Part shown: positions 53,701 to 62,749 of the stretch, piece after piece | How positions within the stretch are numbered: position 1 is the stretch's first letter | Layout of the letters: every line of letters begins with the position of its first letter | Source of the DNA: Rhynchopus sp. YZ270_cl-10 | Lineage: Eukaryota > Euglenozoa > Diplonemea > Diplonemida > Diplonemidae | Reading direction: 5' to 3' | DNA length: 64,000 nt | Assembly: GCA_964035575.1 (NCBI GenBank) | Contig: OZ037886.1 | Span: 930,001-994,000, forward strand | Notes under the pieces: generated by a model | Databases searched by the model: none | The model's input: the letters and a program-made list of their open reading frames with translations, nothing else | What the model was told of the DNA's origin: nothing | Position numbers and translations under genes: made by a program

Positions 53701-55493
53701 GCTCAAGCAAGTAACCGAGGTATGCCCCCAGAAATCGCAAACAACTCCCCCAAAAAAAAATACAATGGAGATGAGTGCGCACATTCGCGTGGTAGTTGAC
53801 CATTTTTCAGATGAACAAAAGGATGTAGAGTCTCTAATATCATCTGTTCTTCAACTTCGAAGATGTGTTGTCCTGTACTATGCAAGCCTTTTCAGAGTGA
53901 TAAAAATGGTGTGCAGAAGGGGGAGTCTCTAAGGATGATTTGATGTGAAGAAAGTAAGAAAGAGAATATAATAGAAAAGAACACTTCTACAATACACCAC
54001 AACAGACAAACGAAAAGCTGATGTCCCAAATTGACAGTCTGCGGGAAGCACAGAAAACAGCTGAGGTTTGTTTCACCCCCTCCCGCATTAACTCACTGCT
54101 GCCACTCACACACCCCATTGATCTATTTTCTCCGTATGCGCACATAAAATGCTCCCATATAACCAGAGAAGAACCATTTTTTTCTTCATTTTTTCTTCCT
54201 CTCTCGTTCTTTCTTTTCTGTGAAATTGAAAAACCTTTCTTTAAAACCCCACACCTCAGGAAGCTGGTGACGACCCTTGCGCAGCAACGTGGACCTCCCT
54301 TCGTGAAATCAGTGTGGTATGAGGGTTGCCTTTTTTTGTATCCCAGAGGTGTTGTTGTAAAATCCTACTTATTTTCACAACTTTCCTCTCTCTCTCTCTC
54401 TCTCTGGGGTTCGATAACCCACGCGGAGAACCAAGGTCTTTACGCCTGATGCACAATGAGGCATTTTTCACCTTTTCACTTCTCCATCTCAACTTCCAGG
54501 AAGCCGAAGTCACTGCACACGACCTCGAGAAGGTGAAGAGCAAGGAAATGATCGTACAGCTTCACGAGAAGGTCAACTCAATGGAGGTATGTGGACAGAC
54601 ACACACATCAGTGGGCTCTACTCCGTTCAGGCGCTACCCACTCTAAATCTGTTATCAAACACACATCTACGCTATACCACACCATCATCCAATGACACTT
54701 TATCCTCGATTTTATTACAGTTTTTTCCCCCCAATAATTTCCACCACCCACTCCACCTCAGGTTGCAAAAGAAGAAGAACGTGCCAAAAGCGAGCTCATG
54801 GAAAGACAGTTCATCTCACGCATGGAGCTGGCCTGCGCAGTACGCTCTGCACGCCAGGCACAGAAGGAGGAGGCTGTTAAGTCGTTGGTGTCGAACTTTA
54901 TGAAGAGACGTTTCTCTGAGACTGCACAGAAGGCGGTGCTCGAGGCACAGCAGAGCGCACAACTTGCAGAGCAAGAACGCCAGCATGTCTTGGAGCTAGA
55001 ACGCCAGCTTGCGGGGGCTCTCGAATCCTCTGATGCCCTGCGAGACGAAGCTTCGGGGGAAGCAGCAAAGCTTCGCGAGGCTTTGGAAATGCAGGAGACT
55101 CTTCTTAAGTCTGCGCGTGCAGAGGTGGCTTCGCTCAAGGAGAAGTGCGCTGCCCAGGAGCACCGTTTCATGCGTGAGGAGGCCCTGCGGAAGGCGCTGG
55201 AACACGAAAAAGAGTCGCGTCGTGTGATGTTGCAGGACATTGAGGAGAACCTGGACGACGACAACGACGACTTCCTCAGGGAGGATGACGAGGAGGATGC
55301 GGAGGTGTCTGAGATGGAGAAGACCATTGCCCGGCAGGTGCAAGAGCTGGACTCGCTTCTTGGTAGGAAGTCGGGCGGAGGAGGTGTGCAGCGGACACCG
55401 CAGTTGACCGCTGCAGCGCGGAGACGAAGAGTAAAAGAGTTGGTCGCGGAGTCTTCATCTTCGCATGTTCGTCGGATTTCTCTCTCGAGGTGA
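44789..55493 (+). CDS. Giant polytopic surface receptor/TRP-like protein, five exons
   Basis: Exons 44789-53719, 54006-54065, 54260-54316, 54500-54586 and 54762-55493 join in frame to 3,288 residues. A signal peptide (about 1-26) precedes repeated extracellular beta-type domains, interrupted by a Pro-Thr-Ala linker (about 358-485, units of PPTPA). A Cys-rich module ([12 protein letters not shown] ... [12 protein letters not shown] ... CGQC) ends at the first membrane helix (about 1605). Some eight helices follow to about 2324, including [11 protein letters not shown] and [28 protein letters not shown], a signature of polytopic protist proteins distantly like TRP channels. Between helices lies a cytosolic insert with an EF-hand-like loop ([12 protein letters not shown], about 1958-1969). 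The soluble C-terminus ends in a coiled coil (about 2858-3288). Probably a Ca2+-linked adhesion or mechanosensory receptor, but this is inference. ATG 44789 was chosen for the signal peptide; acceptor at 44732. Confidence 0.8.
54405..54499 (+). repeat. C plus E element forming a 3' intron end
   Basis: In intron 3 of the giant receptor gene, GGGTT-CGAT-AACCC and GCGGAGAACCA are followed by ATGC-ACAATGAG-GCAT, a CT-rich tract and TTTTCACTTCTCCATCTCAA, and end exactly at the AG used for exon 4 (54499). The repeat therefore supplies a working 3' splice site. Confidence 0.65.
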
Positions 55494-56297
55494 GATGGTT
55501 CAGGAGTTTCTAGTAGTGTAGTTGTGATAACGTTGTTAAAATGTCTGATTTTTTTTTCAAGATTGTTCGAATTTCGTCGCTTTGCAAAAGTGGAGAGTGC
55601 GGAGTACATTTTTTTTTCAAGGTGTTATTGATCTAAAATTCGGTTTTTGTAGTTTAGTTTTTGTGCAAGCTAACGGTGGCTCTCACCATGGCGAAATGCT
55701 TAATAAATTAGAGTTTTCCCGTTTCCATGTCTTGTTAATTTCTTCTCCATTCAACTTCGTTTTTCAAGCACAGTGAGGCTTGCAAACTTTTTCTTCTTCT
55801 TTTTAGATGTGTGTGCGCGAACATTCATCTTTCAAATTTTCTTATTGTTACCTATGCTATCAATTTATTGATTGCATACTATTATGTCGAAATACTTATT
55901 GCTCCTTCACCCTACCATCCCGTGATAGTAGTCATAAAAACCAAACACATGTTGATATTACTTCACCCGTCTCTGCATCCGCAGCGGCGTTTGCACCCAA
56001 CTTTTTTAGTAAGTTTTTTTTCTTTTTGGTTGAAGCTTGCACTGTGTTCTGTGTGCACTAAACCTCCTTTGTTTGCCCCACCTCTTTCACACTGCGACAA
56101 TGGGGAATCTTTCCAGATTTATGTTGTGGGGTTTTAAGTTTAAAAAACGACTGTTTCTCATATGGCACGTTCGCACATTGTTTACACAAGTGTTGCGCAA
56201 CAGTGTTCGCTTAGCAGAAATAATGCAAAACAAATCTGAAGAACGAGAGCTACTTTACTGTTTGAAGCCGCGATGTTCTTTGTTGTATTAAAATGTG
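55494..56297. other. Intergenic stretch
   Basis: No coding frame supported. E-like hairpins lie at 55765-55785 (CAAGC-ACAGTGAG-GCTTG) and 55803-55830. At 55858-55877 is ATCAATTTATTGATTGCATA, shared with the LTR-type element at 5.3-7.6 kb, so part of this region may be an old, diverged relic of it. Confidence 0.5.
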
Positions 56298-56363
56298 CAG
56301 TACCTACCTCACCGGGTGAATGAAGACATCATTCTCCACGGTCCCTTAATGAGTACGAGATAC
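56298..56363 (+). ncRNA. AGA-box single-hairpin RNA, copy 7
   Basis: Same hairpin as at 14067 (apical stem GAATGA/TCATTC), the same pocket strands and AGA-TAC at the 3' end. The following linker is nearly identical to that behind copy 1, so this pair was copied from, or to, the 13.7-kb array. Confidence 0.6.
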
Positions 56364-56398
56364 TTTCCTTCAGACGAACAACCTTTCAGCAAGCAGCA

Positions 56399-56464
56399 CA
56401 GTACCTACCTCACCGGGTGAATGAAGACATCACTTTCCACGGTCCCTTAATGAGTACGAGATAC
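56399..56464 (+). ncRNA. AGA-box single-hairpin RNA, copy 8
   Basis: Same pocket and closing stem; the apical stem GAATGA/TCACTT has one mismatch and one wobble. AGA-TAC at the 3' end. It ends 69 bases before the acceptor of the next gene. Confidence 0.55.
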
Positions 56465-56586
56465 TTTCCTCTTCAGCCCTGCAATGGTTCAACCACTTCC
56501 TCCCCCTCCCCTCCTCCCCCACCACCACCACAGGGTTCGTTGCCACATTCACCACCCCTAACTGTTAACCCCCCCTTAATGAAACT

Positions 56587-57774
56587 ATGAAGACATGTTT
56601 ACTCATTGTCCTTTCTTTGGTGTGCAGTGTAGGAGGGTGGCCGTCGTGGGCGGACCCTGTGTTGTATCCGGACTCGAGTGGGAAGGAGATATTTGTGTCG
56701 TATTTGAGGCAGCAGGTTGTGGTGCAGAAGAGCTTCTATTCGTGGAGCGATGCGCGGACGAAGTGCAATGCTGTGGTTGAGGAGGAGGTCGAGTTTGATT
56801 GGTCGCCGTCGAACCCTGCGCTTCTGCGTGACCAGGCGGACACACTCCCAAAGCACAGCCTGGTCCACAGACAGTACTACAACGAAAACGGCGAGAACTT
56901 CAAGGTAACAAAAGTCACCATCCTCACCCCCGGCCACGGCATCATCGCCACGCAAGCCATCGCAGGGACGTACCTCCGCAACAACACCTTTGACGTCTAC
57001 ATCACCTTCCACCCCCCTGTGCTCGACAAAATCCGTGTCAAGATCCACCTAGAAATAGAAAATTTCCTGGAAAGTGTCAGCAAATATAATGTCATCCATT
57101 GGCGTCCCTTCGGCCCGATTTGGGAAGGTTCTAAAGGGGCTTTTGTCGCAAATGTTAGTGTTGCGGTGGAGATTCCGTGGGGGAGTGTCGAAAGGAAGAA
57201 CAGCGAGCATAAGGACCGCCTTCCGCCTGGGGTGGGGTACTTGGTCATTGTGGGTCTGGCGGATCCTATCAGGACGTGGCGTGCGGAGAGTCTCTCCGTG
57301 GAGCAGAAGTACACCGTCTGGCTGTCAGAGTGGGAGCGTGTCCCCGGTGCGACGTTCGGGCCAGGCTTTGAACCGCTCCGTTGTGACATCATGTTCGAGA
57401 TCCAGCAGAAGCAGTGCGGAAGCTACCCCTACTGGGTGTACCTCGTGGCCGTCTCCTCCGTGGTCGTGTTCCTCACAGTCATCATGTCGGTGGTGGGCTT
57501 TCTCTATTATGAGACGCCGTGGCGGTCGTTCCTGCAGGTATGTGTTGTCGAAAAAAAAATAGTTTCGTGGTGTCTGTGTGGTGTTTGAAATATTTGATTT
57601 TTTGTTGTGGTTGGTAAGTGTTAGCTGGAGGAAAATGGCGGTGATTAAACAAAAACTGCAATCACACAGAGTGACGCCTTGGCAGAACGGAGGAAGTACC
57701 TCGCGCAGCTGCGCGAAAGCCGTGCGGAACGGCGTCTTCTCAAGACGCAGGATAAAGACAACCACCTTGTGTGA
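56587..57774 (+). CDS. Type I membrane protein of unknown function
   Basis: Exons 56587-57537 and 57670-57774 (donor GTATGT) give 351 residues. A signal peptide (1-17) leads a 270-residue ectodomain with few cysteines (CNA, RCDIMF, KQCGSYPY) and sequons NNT and NVS. One membrane helix follows (about 285-308, VYLVAVSSVVVFLTVIMSVVG), then a basic cytosolic tail encoded mostly by exon 2 (ERRKYLAQLRESRAERRLL). The ectodomain alternates strands, for example VTKVTILTPGHGIIA and VSVAVEIPWGS, and may be a beta-sandwich. No family was recognised. The start lies 54 bases behind the acceptor at 56533. Confidence 0.75.
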
Positions 57775-58060
57775 TAAACTTTTAAAAAGCAAAGAACCAA
57801 ACAAAAAAAAATGCCTTTTCTTGCCTTCTTCTTTACAGAAGAATTGTTTAAAAAGGGAACACATCGTATCCGCCCAAACAAAGCATTCTCCCACTTTTTT
57901 TTAACCCACTCATTCTTTCTCACCCTGTGCCCTTGTAGGGACAGCATGGTTTTCGGTAGGTGCGTACAGTGACTAAGCACAGAGTGATTTGGCATCATCT
58001 TGCCACCATTTCTCTTTCTTTCCTGCGATACCACCGCCCCCACCACACCCCTACCCCCCA
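57775..58060. other. Short intergenic stretch with E-like repeat
   Basis: Non-coding. GTGACTAAGCACAGAGTGAT at 57968 is a diverged E repeat; the CT-rich tract behind it ends in CCCCAG at 58061, the acceptor of the next gene. Confidence 0.5.
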
Positions 58061-58084
58061 GGAGTCCACACGAACTAAAAAAGA

Positions 58085-59212
58085 ATGCCACGGTACAGAG
58101 TTTTCGTTATCGGAGCTGTCTCGATTCTGGTGTGTTTGTGGGTGTTCTTTTGGGAATCGGAGGGGTCAGAAGCACTTGCTTCGAAAGAGGTGATGTGGGA
58201 CCCTGTATCACATGTCTCCCGGAAGGAGAAGACGCACAGGGACCGCACCCGACTCGACCGCTTCAAAAAGAAGAGCGTCGAGGTCGTGAACGACTGGCAC
58301 TTCCCGATGATGAACGACCGAGCCCGCAACGATGCCTTCCGCAGGACACTTGAGGCTGTCGTCACACCCGGCTCCATTGTACTTGATGTCGGGAGCGGTG
58401 GCGGCGTGCTGTCCCTTCTTGCTGCACGCCTTGGTGCAAAGGATGTTTTTGCTGTCGAGGCAAACGCAGACATTGCTAAGGTATCGGAAGAGGTCTTTCG
58501 AGGACAAAGCTTTGATACCCGCAACATCCACGTCATCAACAGTTTGTCGACTGAGCTGAAGGGGATGCCGAAGGTCGATGTTCTTGTCAGTGAGATTTTG
58601 GGCACCTTTTTGCAGGGCGAGTCTGCGTTAGAGTATATGAGCGACGCGAGGGATAGGTTCCTGCGGGAGGGTGGTGTGGTGGTGCCTGCAGGGGGTGTGC
58701 AGTATGCGTCGGTGGTGGAGTCGCAGATGGTGCGGGAGAGTTCTAGAGTGGGTGTGTATGAGGGGCTGCAACTCGGAGCGTTCAACGTCTTCTGTGACAC
58801 AGAGACGATCATCTTCACAAAACAGCTAGGCTTCTCCCTCCGCATGTCCGACACCACAGACGTCTCACCAAAGTTCCCTCTCTACACAATAGACTTCGCG
58901 ACAGACCACCTCTCTTCACTGCCAAAGAACGCTGCCTTCACATTCTCCGTTCAAAAGGACTGCACCCTTGACGCAATAGTCTTTCATTGGGATGTCTGGA
59001 CAGATGTGCAGAGGCAGCACAATATCAGTACACACTGGCGTGCACCCGACGCAAATCATGCGCGTGATGTGAGTTGGGGGCAGGCAATTCTCCTCCTGGG
59101 CGATGCAAATGATGGTTCTCCGCTTACAGCAAAGCACGGCGACACATTCCGTGTGTTGTTCACAAATGTGCATGATCTCGCAGCAATTAAGGCAAAAGTG
59201 ACGCGACTGTAG
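58085..59212 (+). CDS. Membrane-anchored PRMT-like protein arginine methyltransferase
   Basis: One intronless frame of 375 residues. Residues 6-24 (VFVIGAVSILVCLWVFFWE) form a signal anchor, unusual for this family. The Rossmann part follows: MMNDRARNDAFRRTLEAVV (helix with the motif of residues before motif I), VLDVGSGGGVLSLLAARLGA (motif I, about 99-118), VFAVEAN (post I), and VLVSEILGTFLQGE (about 166-179) with the two glutamates of the PRMT double-E loop, closest in spacing to PRMT7. NISTHWRAP and SWGQAILLL match the THW loop and the strand after it. It should use S-adenosylmethionine to methylate arginine, but the anchor would place the domain in the ER or Golgi lumen, or, if inverted, facing the cytosol. 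Substrate unknown. Confidence 0.85.
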   Translation: MPRYRVFVIGAVSILVCLWVFFWESEGSEALASKEVMWDPVSHVSRKEKTHRDRTRLDRFKKKSVEVVNDWHFPMMNDRARNDAFRRTLEAVVTPGSIVLDVGSGGGVLSLLAARLGAKDVFAVEANADIAKVSEEVFRGQSFDTRNIHVINSLSTELKGMPKVDVLVSEILGTFLQGESALEYMSDARDRFLREGGVVVPAGGVQYASVVESQMVRESSRVGVYEGLQLGAFNVFCDTETIIFTKQLGFSLRMSDTTDVSPKFPLYTIDFATDHLSSLPKNAAFTFSVQKDCTLDAIVFHWDVWTDVQRQHNISTHWRAPDANHARDVSWGQAILLLGDANDGSPLTAKHGDTFRVLFTNVHDLAAIKAKVTRL

Positions 59213-59484
59213 CCTTTTTGTTGTTTTTTTTTGGCCCTCAATGCCATAGTGTTTTATGTGATTTAGACTCTTCTTAACTACCCCAGTTGAGATGGCACTT
59301 ACCCTTGTGCGTGTATCTTTCCCTTGTCTATTTATGGATTGTGGGTGTATCCGTACCCACGTCCGTGTAGTTTATCTCAGTATTTTTTCTTTCTGCTGCA
59401 ACCTGTATTGCAGACATCAAAACAAAAAGAAACTACCAAAATATTATTTTAGGGCTTTTGGCAGTCGTTTTCCCCCTGAACCAC
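59213..59484. other. Intergenic stretch before the box C/D cluster
   Basis: Non-coding, T-rich; nothing recognised. Confidence 0.5.
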
Positions 59485-59576
59485 GTATCATGATGAAACA
59501 CAACGAGGCATTTGTCTGATCTTCCTTTGGGTGACGCAAAACACGTTAGACTACCTTAATTTACCTGCTGAAACAA
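59485..59576 (+). ncRNA. Box C/D snoRNA candidate 1, cluster copy 1
   Basis: C box ATGATGA (59490-59496), D' box CTGA (59516-59519), C'-like GTGACGC (59531-59537) and D box CTGA (59568-59571). One base before D' lies ACGAGGCATTTG (59503-59514), an exact complement of CAAATGCCTCGT, a stretch of LSU rRNA just downstream of helix 69 that is conserved across eukaryotes. CTACCTTAA before the D box is complementary to the neighbouring TTAAGGTAG. No terminal stem is evident. Confidence 0.65.
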
Positions 59577-59605
59577 CACTTCCTTCCTCCTCCGCTTTGC
59601 TTATC

Positions 59606-59699
59606 CATGCAGATGATGATAACCTTTTACAGTTTGCTTGAGTGGCGTCAGCCTCGGTGAGGGCAACAATTCGGACTATGGAGTTACCTCTGATGCATG
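59606..59699 (+). ncRNA. Box C/D snoRNA candidate 2, cluster copy 1
   Basis: Terminal stem CATGCA/TGCATG (59606-59611 with 59694-59699) directly encloses C box ATGATGA (59613-59619) and D box CTGA (59690-59693). GTGAGGG at 59657 may be C'. The guide before D is GGACTATGGAGTTACCT; its target was not identified. Confidence 0.65.
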
Positions 59700-59808
59700 C
59701 AAACACGACCTTGATTATTCTCACAACCTCAGCCGTCGGTTCAAACACCCCTGGTGTGCCGAATTCCCCAACCCCAACACCACACATTTGCAGAATTAAC
59801 ACATCAAA

Positions 59809-61029
59809 ATGGCAGCAAAAGCCGCACTCCTTCTGTTCGCAGTTGCGTGCCCCTCTGTGGCAAAGCAATGCCCAGGTGAGCTGCACGGAACGCCCCCCTC
59901 TGACGAGGCGGAGATCCCGACGCTGGCCGAGTACAACACGGCACTGAAGGGGCTGAACATCCAGGCCGTGGTGGCGGACATTGTGCACATGCTGACAAAG
60001 ACGCAGGAGTGCTGGCCTGCCGACACGTCGGCGACGTCTGCTGTGGGAACGTCGTACGGTGGGCTGTTCACACGTCTGTCGTGGCACTGCTCTGGGTCAT
60101 ACCGCAACACCGACGGCCGTGGTGGCTGCAGCGGAGGACGCCAACGCTTCCAGCCTGAGAACAGCTGGGACGACAACACCAACCTCGACAAGGCACGTGG
60201 TCTGCTGTGGCCCATCAAGCAGAAGTACGGTGACGCCCTGAGCTGGGGAGACCTGTTCATCCTTGCCGGAACCAGCTCGATCCTGCACATGGGTGGGCCG
60301 ATCAACGAGATCTGCGTTGGTCGTGTGGACGACGCGAACGGCAGCAAGAGCGCACCCCTGGGCCCTGGCCCCGAGCAGCCCGCATGCCCGATCCAGGGAG
60401 ACTGCAAGGTGCCGCTGGGAACCTCGACTGTGGGTCTGATCTACGTCAACCCTGAGGGCTTCATGGGTGTCCCGGACCCTGCCATCAGCGCTGTGCAGAT
60501 CCGTGACGTGTTCAGCCGCATGGGCATGAACGACACTGAGACCGTTGCACTCATTGGTGGTGGCCACGCCTTCGGACGCTCGCACGGTGCATGCCCGTCT
60601 GGCGCGGGACCCGCCCCCAAGGACCAGCCGCAGGACCCGTGGCCGGGTGCATGCGGGACTGGCAAGGCGACGGACACGTTCACCAGCGGAATTGAGGGAC
60701 CGTGGACGACAGACCCCTTCAAGTGGGACAACGAGTACTTCACCCTTCTGAACACATGGGGAAAGAACTACACCACCGCGAAGGGACCTGGAGGCAAGTA
60801 CCAGTGGCGCATCCCCCAGAAGCCCGACCTGATGATGATGACGACGGACGTGGCGCTTGTCTATGACAACGTGTACGCTGCCATTGTGAAGGAGTACGCC
60901 ACGGACCTCTCGAAGCTTGAGACTGCCTTCGCAGCGGCCTGGGAGAAGCTCACCTCCTCGGGCGGCGTGTGGGCCGACGAGAAGAAGTGCTGGCAGCCCG
61001 GCAACACCTACAAGCACAGCGCACTGTAG
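59809..61029 (+). CDS. Secreted single-domain KatG-like class I peroxidase
   Basis: One intronless frame of 406 residues with a signal peptide (1-18). The haem peroxidase domain has the distal GLFTRLSWH (Arg89, Trp92, His93) and proximal ETVALIGGGHAFGRSHG (His about 251). It also keeps GLIYVNPEG and RMGMND, which in catalase-peroxidases supply the Tyr and Met of the Met-Tyr-Trp adduct needed for catalase activity. So it is closer to the N-terminal half of KatG than to ascorbate peroxidase, but lacks the second KatG domain; such single-domain forms are known as hybrid class I peroxidases. It should remove H2O2 in the secretory route or outside the cell. Codons are strongly biased to C or G in third position, suggesting high expression. 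The acceptor TTGCAG at 59793 is 16 bases before the ATG. Confidence 0.95.
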   Translation: MAAKAALLLFAVACPSVAKQCPGELHGTPPSDEAEIPTLAEYNTALKGLNIQAVVADIVHMLTKTQECWPADTSATSAVGTSYGGLFTRLSWHCSGSYRNTDGRGGCSGGRQRFQPENSWDDNTNLDKARGLLWPIKQKYGDALSWGDLFILAGTSSILHMGGPINEICVGRVDDANGSKSAPLGPGPEQPACPIQGDCKVPLGTSTVGLIYVNPEGFMGVPDPAISAVQIRDVFSRMGMNDTETVALIGGGHAFGRSHGACPSGAGPAPKDQPQDPWPGACGTGKATDTFTSGIEGPWTTDPFKWDNEYFTLLNTWGKNYTTAKGPGGKYQWRIPQKPDLMMMTTDVALVYDNVYAAIVKEYATDLSKLETAFAAAWEKLTSSGGVWADEKKCWQPGNTYKHSAL

Positions 61030-62072
61030 GTTTGCTTCTCAAACGTGCCGCCCCTGTTGATACGGGAGCTTTGCCTGTTCCCCTCCCTTGAAATTCACCA
61101 CCTTGTTTACCTACCCTACCCCTACCATGATACATGTGGCAACGGGTGCCGTTTTATGCCCACAATAACGCAATAACACACACGTACTCAACACCCAAAG
61201 AGATCTTTAGTTTTGCTCTTCTCTTGCTTTTGTAATGTACGGACCTGTGAGCCTCCTCAGGGACCGTAAACCTGACTCCCTGTATACATTATGTGTGTTT
61301 GTGTGGCCTGTAGATTCGCTCTCCCCAGCCCTTGTCTCTCTTCAGCGTGATATTGCTTGTTGTTTTTGTTTTTTTTTTTTTGTTCTTTTGTATGCGCCAT
61401 TCTGTTCGCAAGACGGGTTTCTGCAACTGTTGCAGCCTGCGTCTTGCAGTATGACTCTTTCTAGGTATATTCATCTTCAAAGTACAAAGTACCTACCTTT
61501 ACCCTTGGGTATCCTGGTAGAACTATTTGCAGTGGGGGTAGATGCAATTTTTTGAGGGCGGTTTTCGAAAAGTGGCCATATTGACTCAAGGCTCACGAAA
61601 CGTGTTCCTAACGCAAACGTTTGTTCTTGGCCACTGATGTTGCAGGAAAACCTCCTCAGAGAATACACAATAGGACCTCTTGCCACTGCAGCAATGAAAC
61701 TATTGTCCGTAACAAACTTGCTTGATTTTCCTTTCCCCCCCCACCCCATTCCCTCTACAGAGTGTCTATCGTAACCCCGTGATATCGCATTGCATTGCTG
61801 TGTATGGCACTGTATGCACAAAAGCGTCAATCTTTTTCATTTGTTTTTCACAACTTTTTATATCGTTTATCTTCAGGGCCACCGGTCCAGTCCAAAATGT
61901 GCCCTCCCCCCTCAGGCCCCCCCTACTTTTAAACATCCCTTACCAATCACACCTGCAGCTGGTTTCGAACCAGTCTTCCATGCAAAGCGTCAAGCATGGC
62001 CAGCTTGTAACGGTTTGAGTCGCTGCAGCGTGACCTGGGGTCTGTTACGGGCATCTGTCAATGCACCCACCT
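61030..62072. other. Intergenic stretch
   Basis: No coding frame supported on either strand. CTGGTT-TCG-AACCAG near 61960 is a perfect small palindrome. Nothing else recognised. Confidence 0.5.
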
Positions 62073-62150
62073 ACAACGAGGCATTTGTCTGATCTTCCTT
62101 TGGGTGACGCAAAACACGTTAGACTACCTTAATTTACCTGCTGAAACAAC
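62073..62150 (+). ncRNA. Box C/D candidate 1, cluster copy 2, lacking the C box
   Basis: The sequence from ACAACGAGGCATTTG through D' CTGA and D CTGA (62141-62144) matches copy 1, but the upstream ATGATGA is absent, so this copy is probably not functional. Confidence 0.4.
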
Positions 62151-62177
62151 ACTTCCTTCCTTCTCCGCTTTGCTGAT

Positions 62178-62271
62178 CCATGCAGATGATGATAACCTTT
62201 TACAGTTTGCTTGAGTGGCGTCAGCCTCGGTGAGGGCAACAATTCGGACTATGGAGTTACCTCTGATGCAC
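62178..62271 (+). ncRNA. Box C/D snoRNA candidate 2, cluster copy 2
   Basis: C box ATGATGA (62186-62192), D box CTGA (62263-62266), a shorter TGCA/TGCA terminal stem and a guide identical to copy 1. Confidence 0.6.
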
Positions 62272-62439
62272 AAAAAAGACCACAAACACGATTAGAAATG
62301 AGAACAGAGAGAAGAGAGAATTACCTCAGCCCTGTCAATTCAACACACCTTAGACACACGGCCCCTTCTTCTGTGGGGTTGTGTGTCACAGAGAGTGCGA
62401 AATCCCATCCATCCGGCGAGGTTCCTCCAACAACACAAC

Positions 62440-62531
62440 TGTGCATGATGAAACACAACGAGGCATTTGTCTGATCTTCCTTTGGGTGACGCAAAACACG
62501 TTAGACTACCTTAATTTACCTGCTGAAACAA
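62440..62531 (+). ncRNA. Box C/D snoRNA candidate 1, cluster copy 3
   Basis: C box ATGATGA (62445-62451), the LSU-complementary ACGAGGCATTTG, D' CTGA (62471-62474), GTGACGC and D CTGA (62523-62526), as in copy 1. Confidence 0.65.
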
Positions 62532-62565
62532 CACCTTTCTTCCTCCTTCCTCCTTCCTCCCCCTC

Positions 62566-62657
62566 TCGCAGATGATGATAACCTTTTACAGTTTGCTTGA
62601 GCGGCGTCAGCCTCGGTGAGGGCAACAATTCGGACTATGGAGTTACCTCTGATGCAC
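62566..62657 (+). ncRNA. Box C/D snoRNA candidate 2, cluster copy 3
   Basis: C box ATGATGA (62572-62578) and D box CTGA (62649-62652); one T-to-C change in the middle, guide unchanged. The terminal stem is weaker than in copy 1. Confidence 0.55.
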
Positions 62658-62749
62658 ACACCCTACCCCCCCCTACCTCGCCCTCTCAATTCCACCCAAA
62701 CCACAAACACTCCCTCCCCTTCCCACCCCACTCCACCCCAGGCTACACA

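Noticed and set aside
61477-61830. 117-codon minus-strand frame
   Set aside because: Low-complexity composition, no domain, opposite strand to every other gene, no acceptor upstream.
61940-62000. tRNA gene on the minus strand (GGTTCGAAACC looks like a B box)
   Set aside because: A T-arm can be drawn, but no convincing D-arm, anticodon arm or matching acceptor stem follows.
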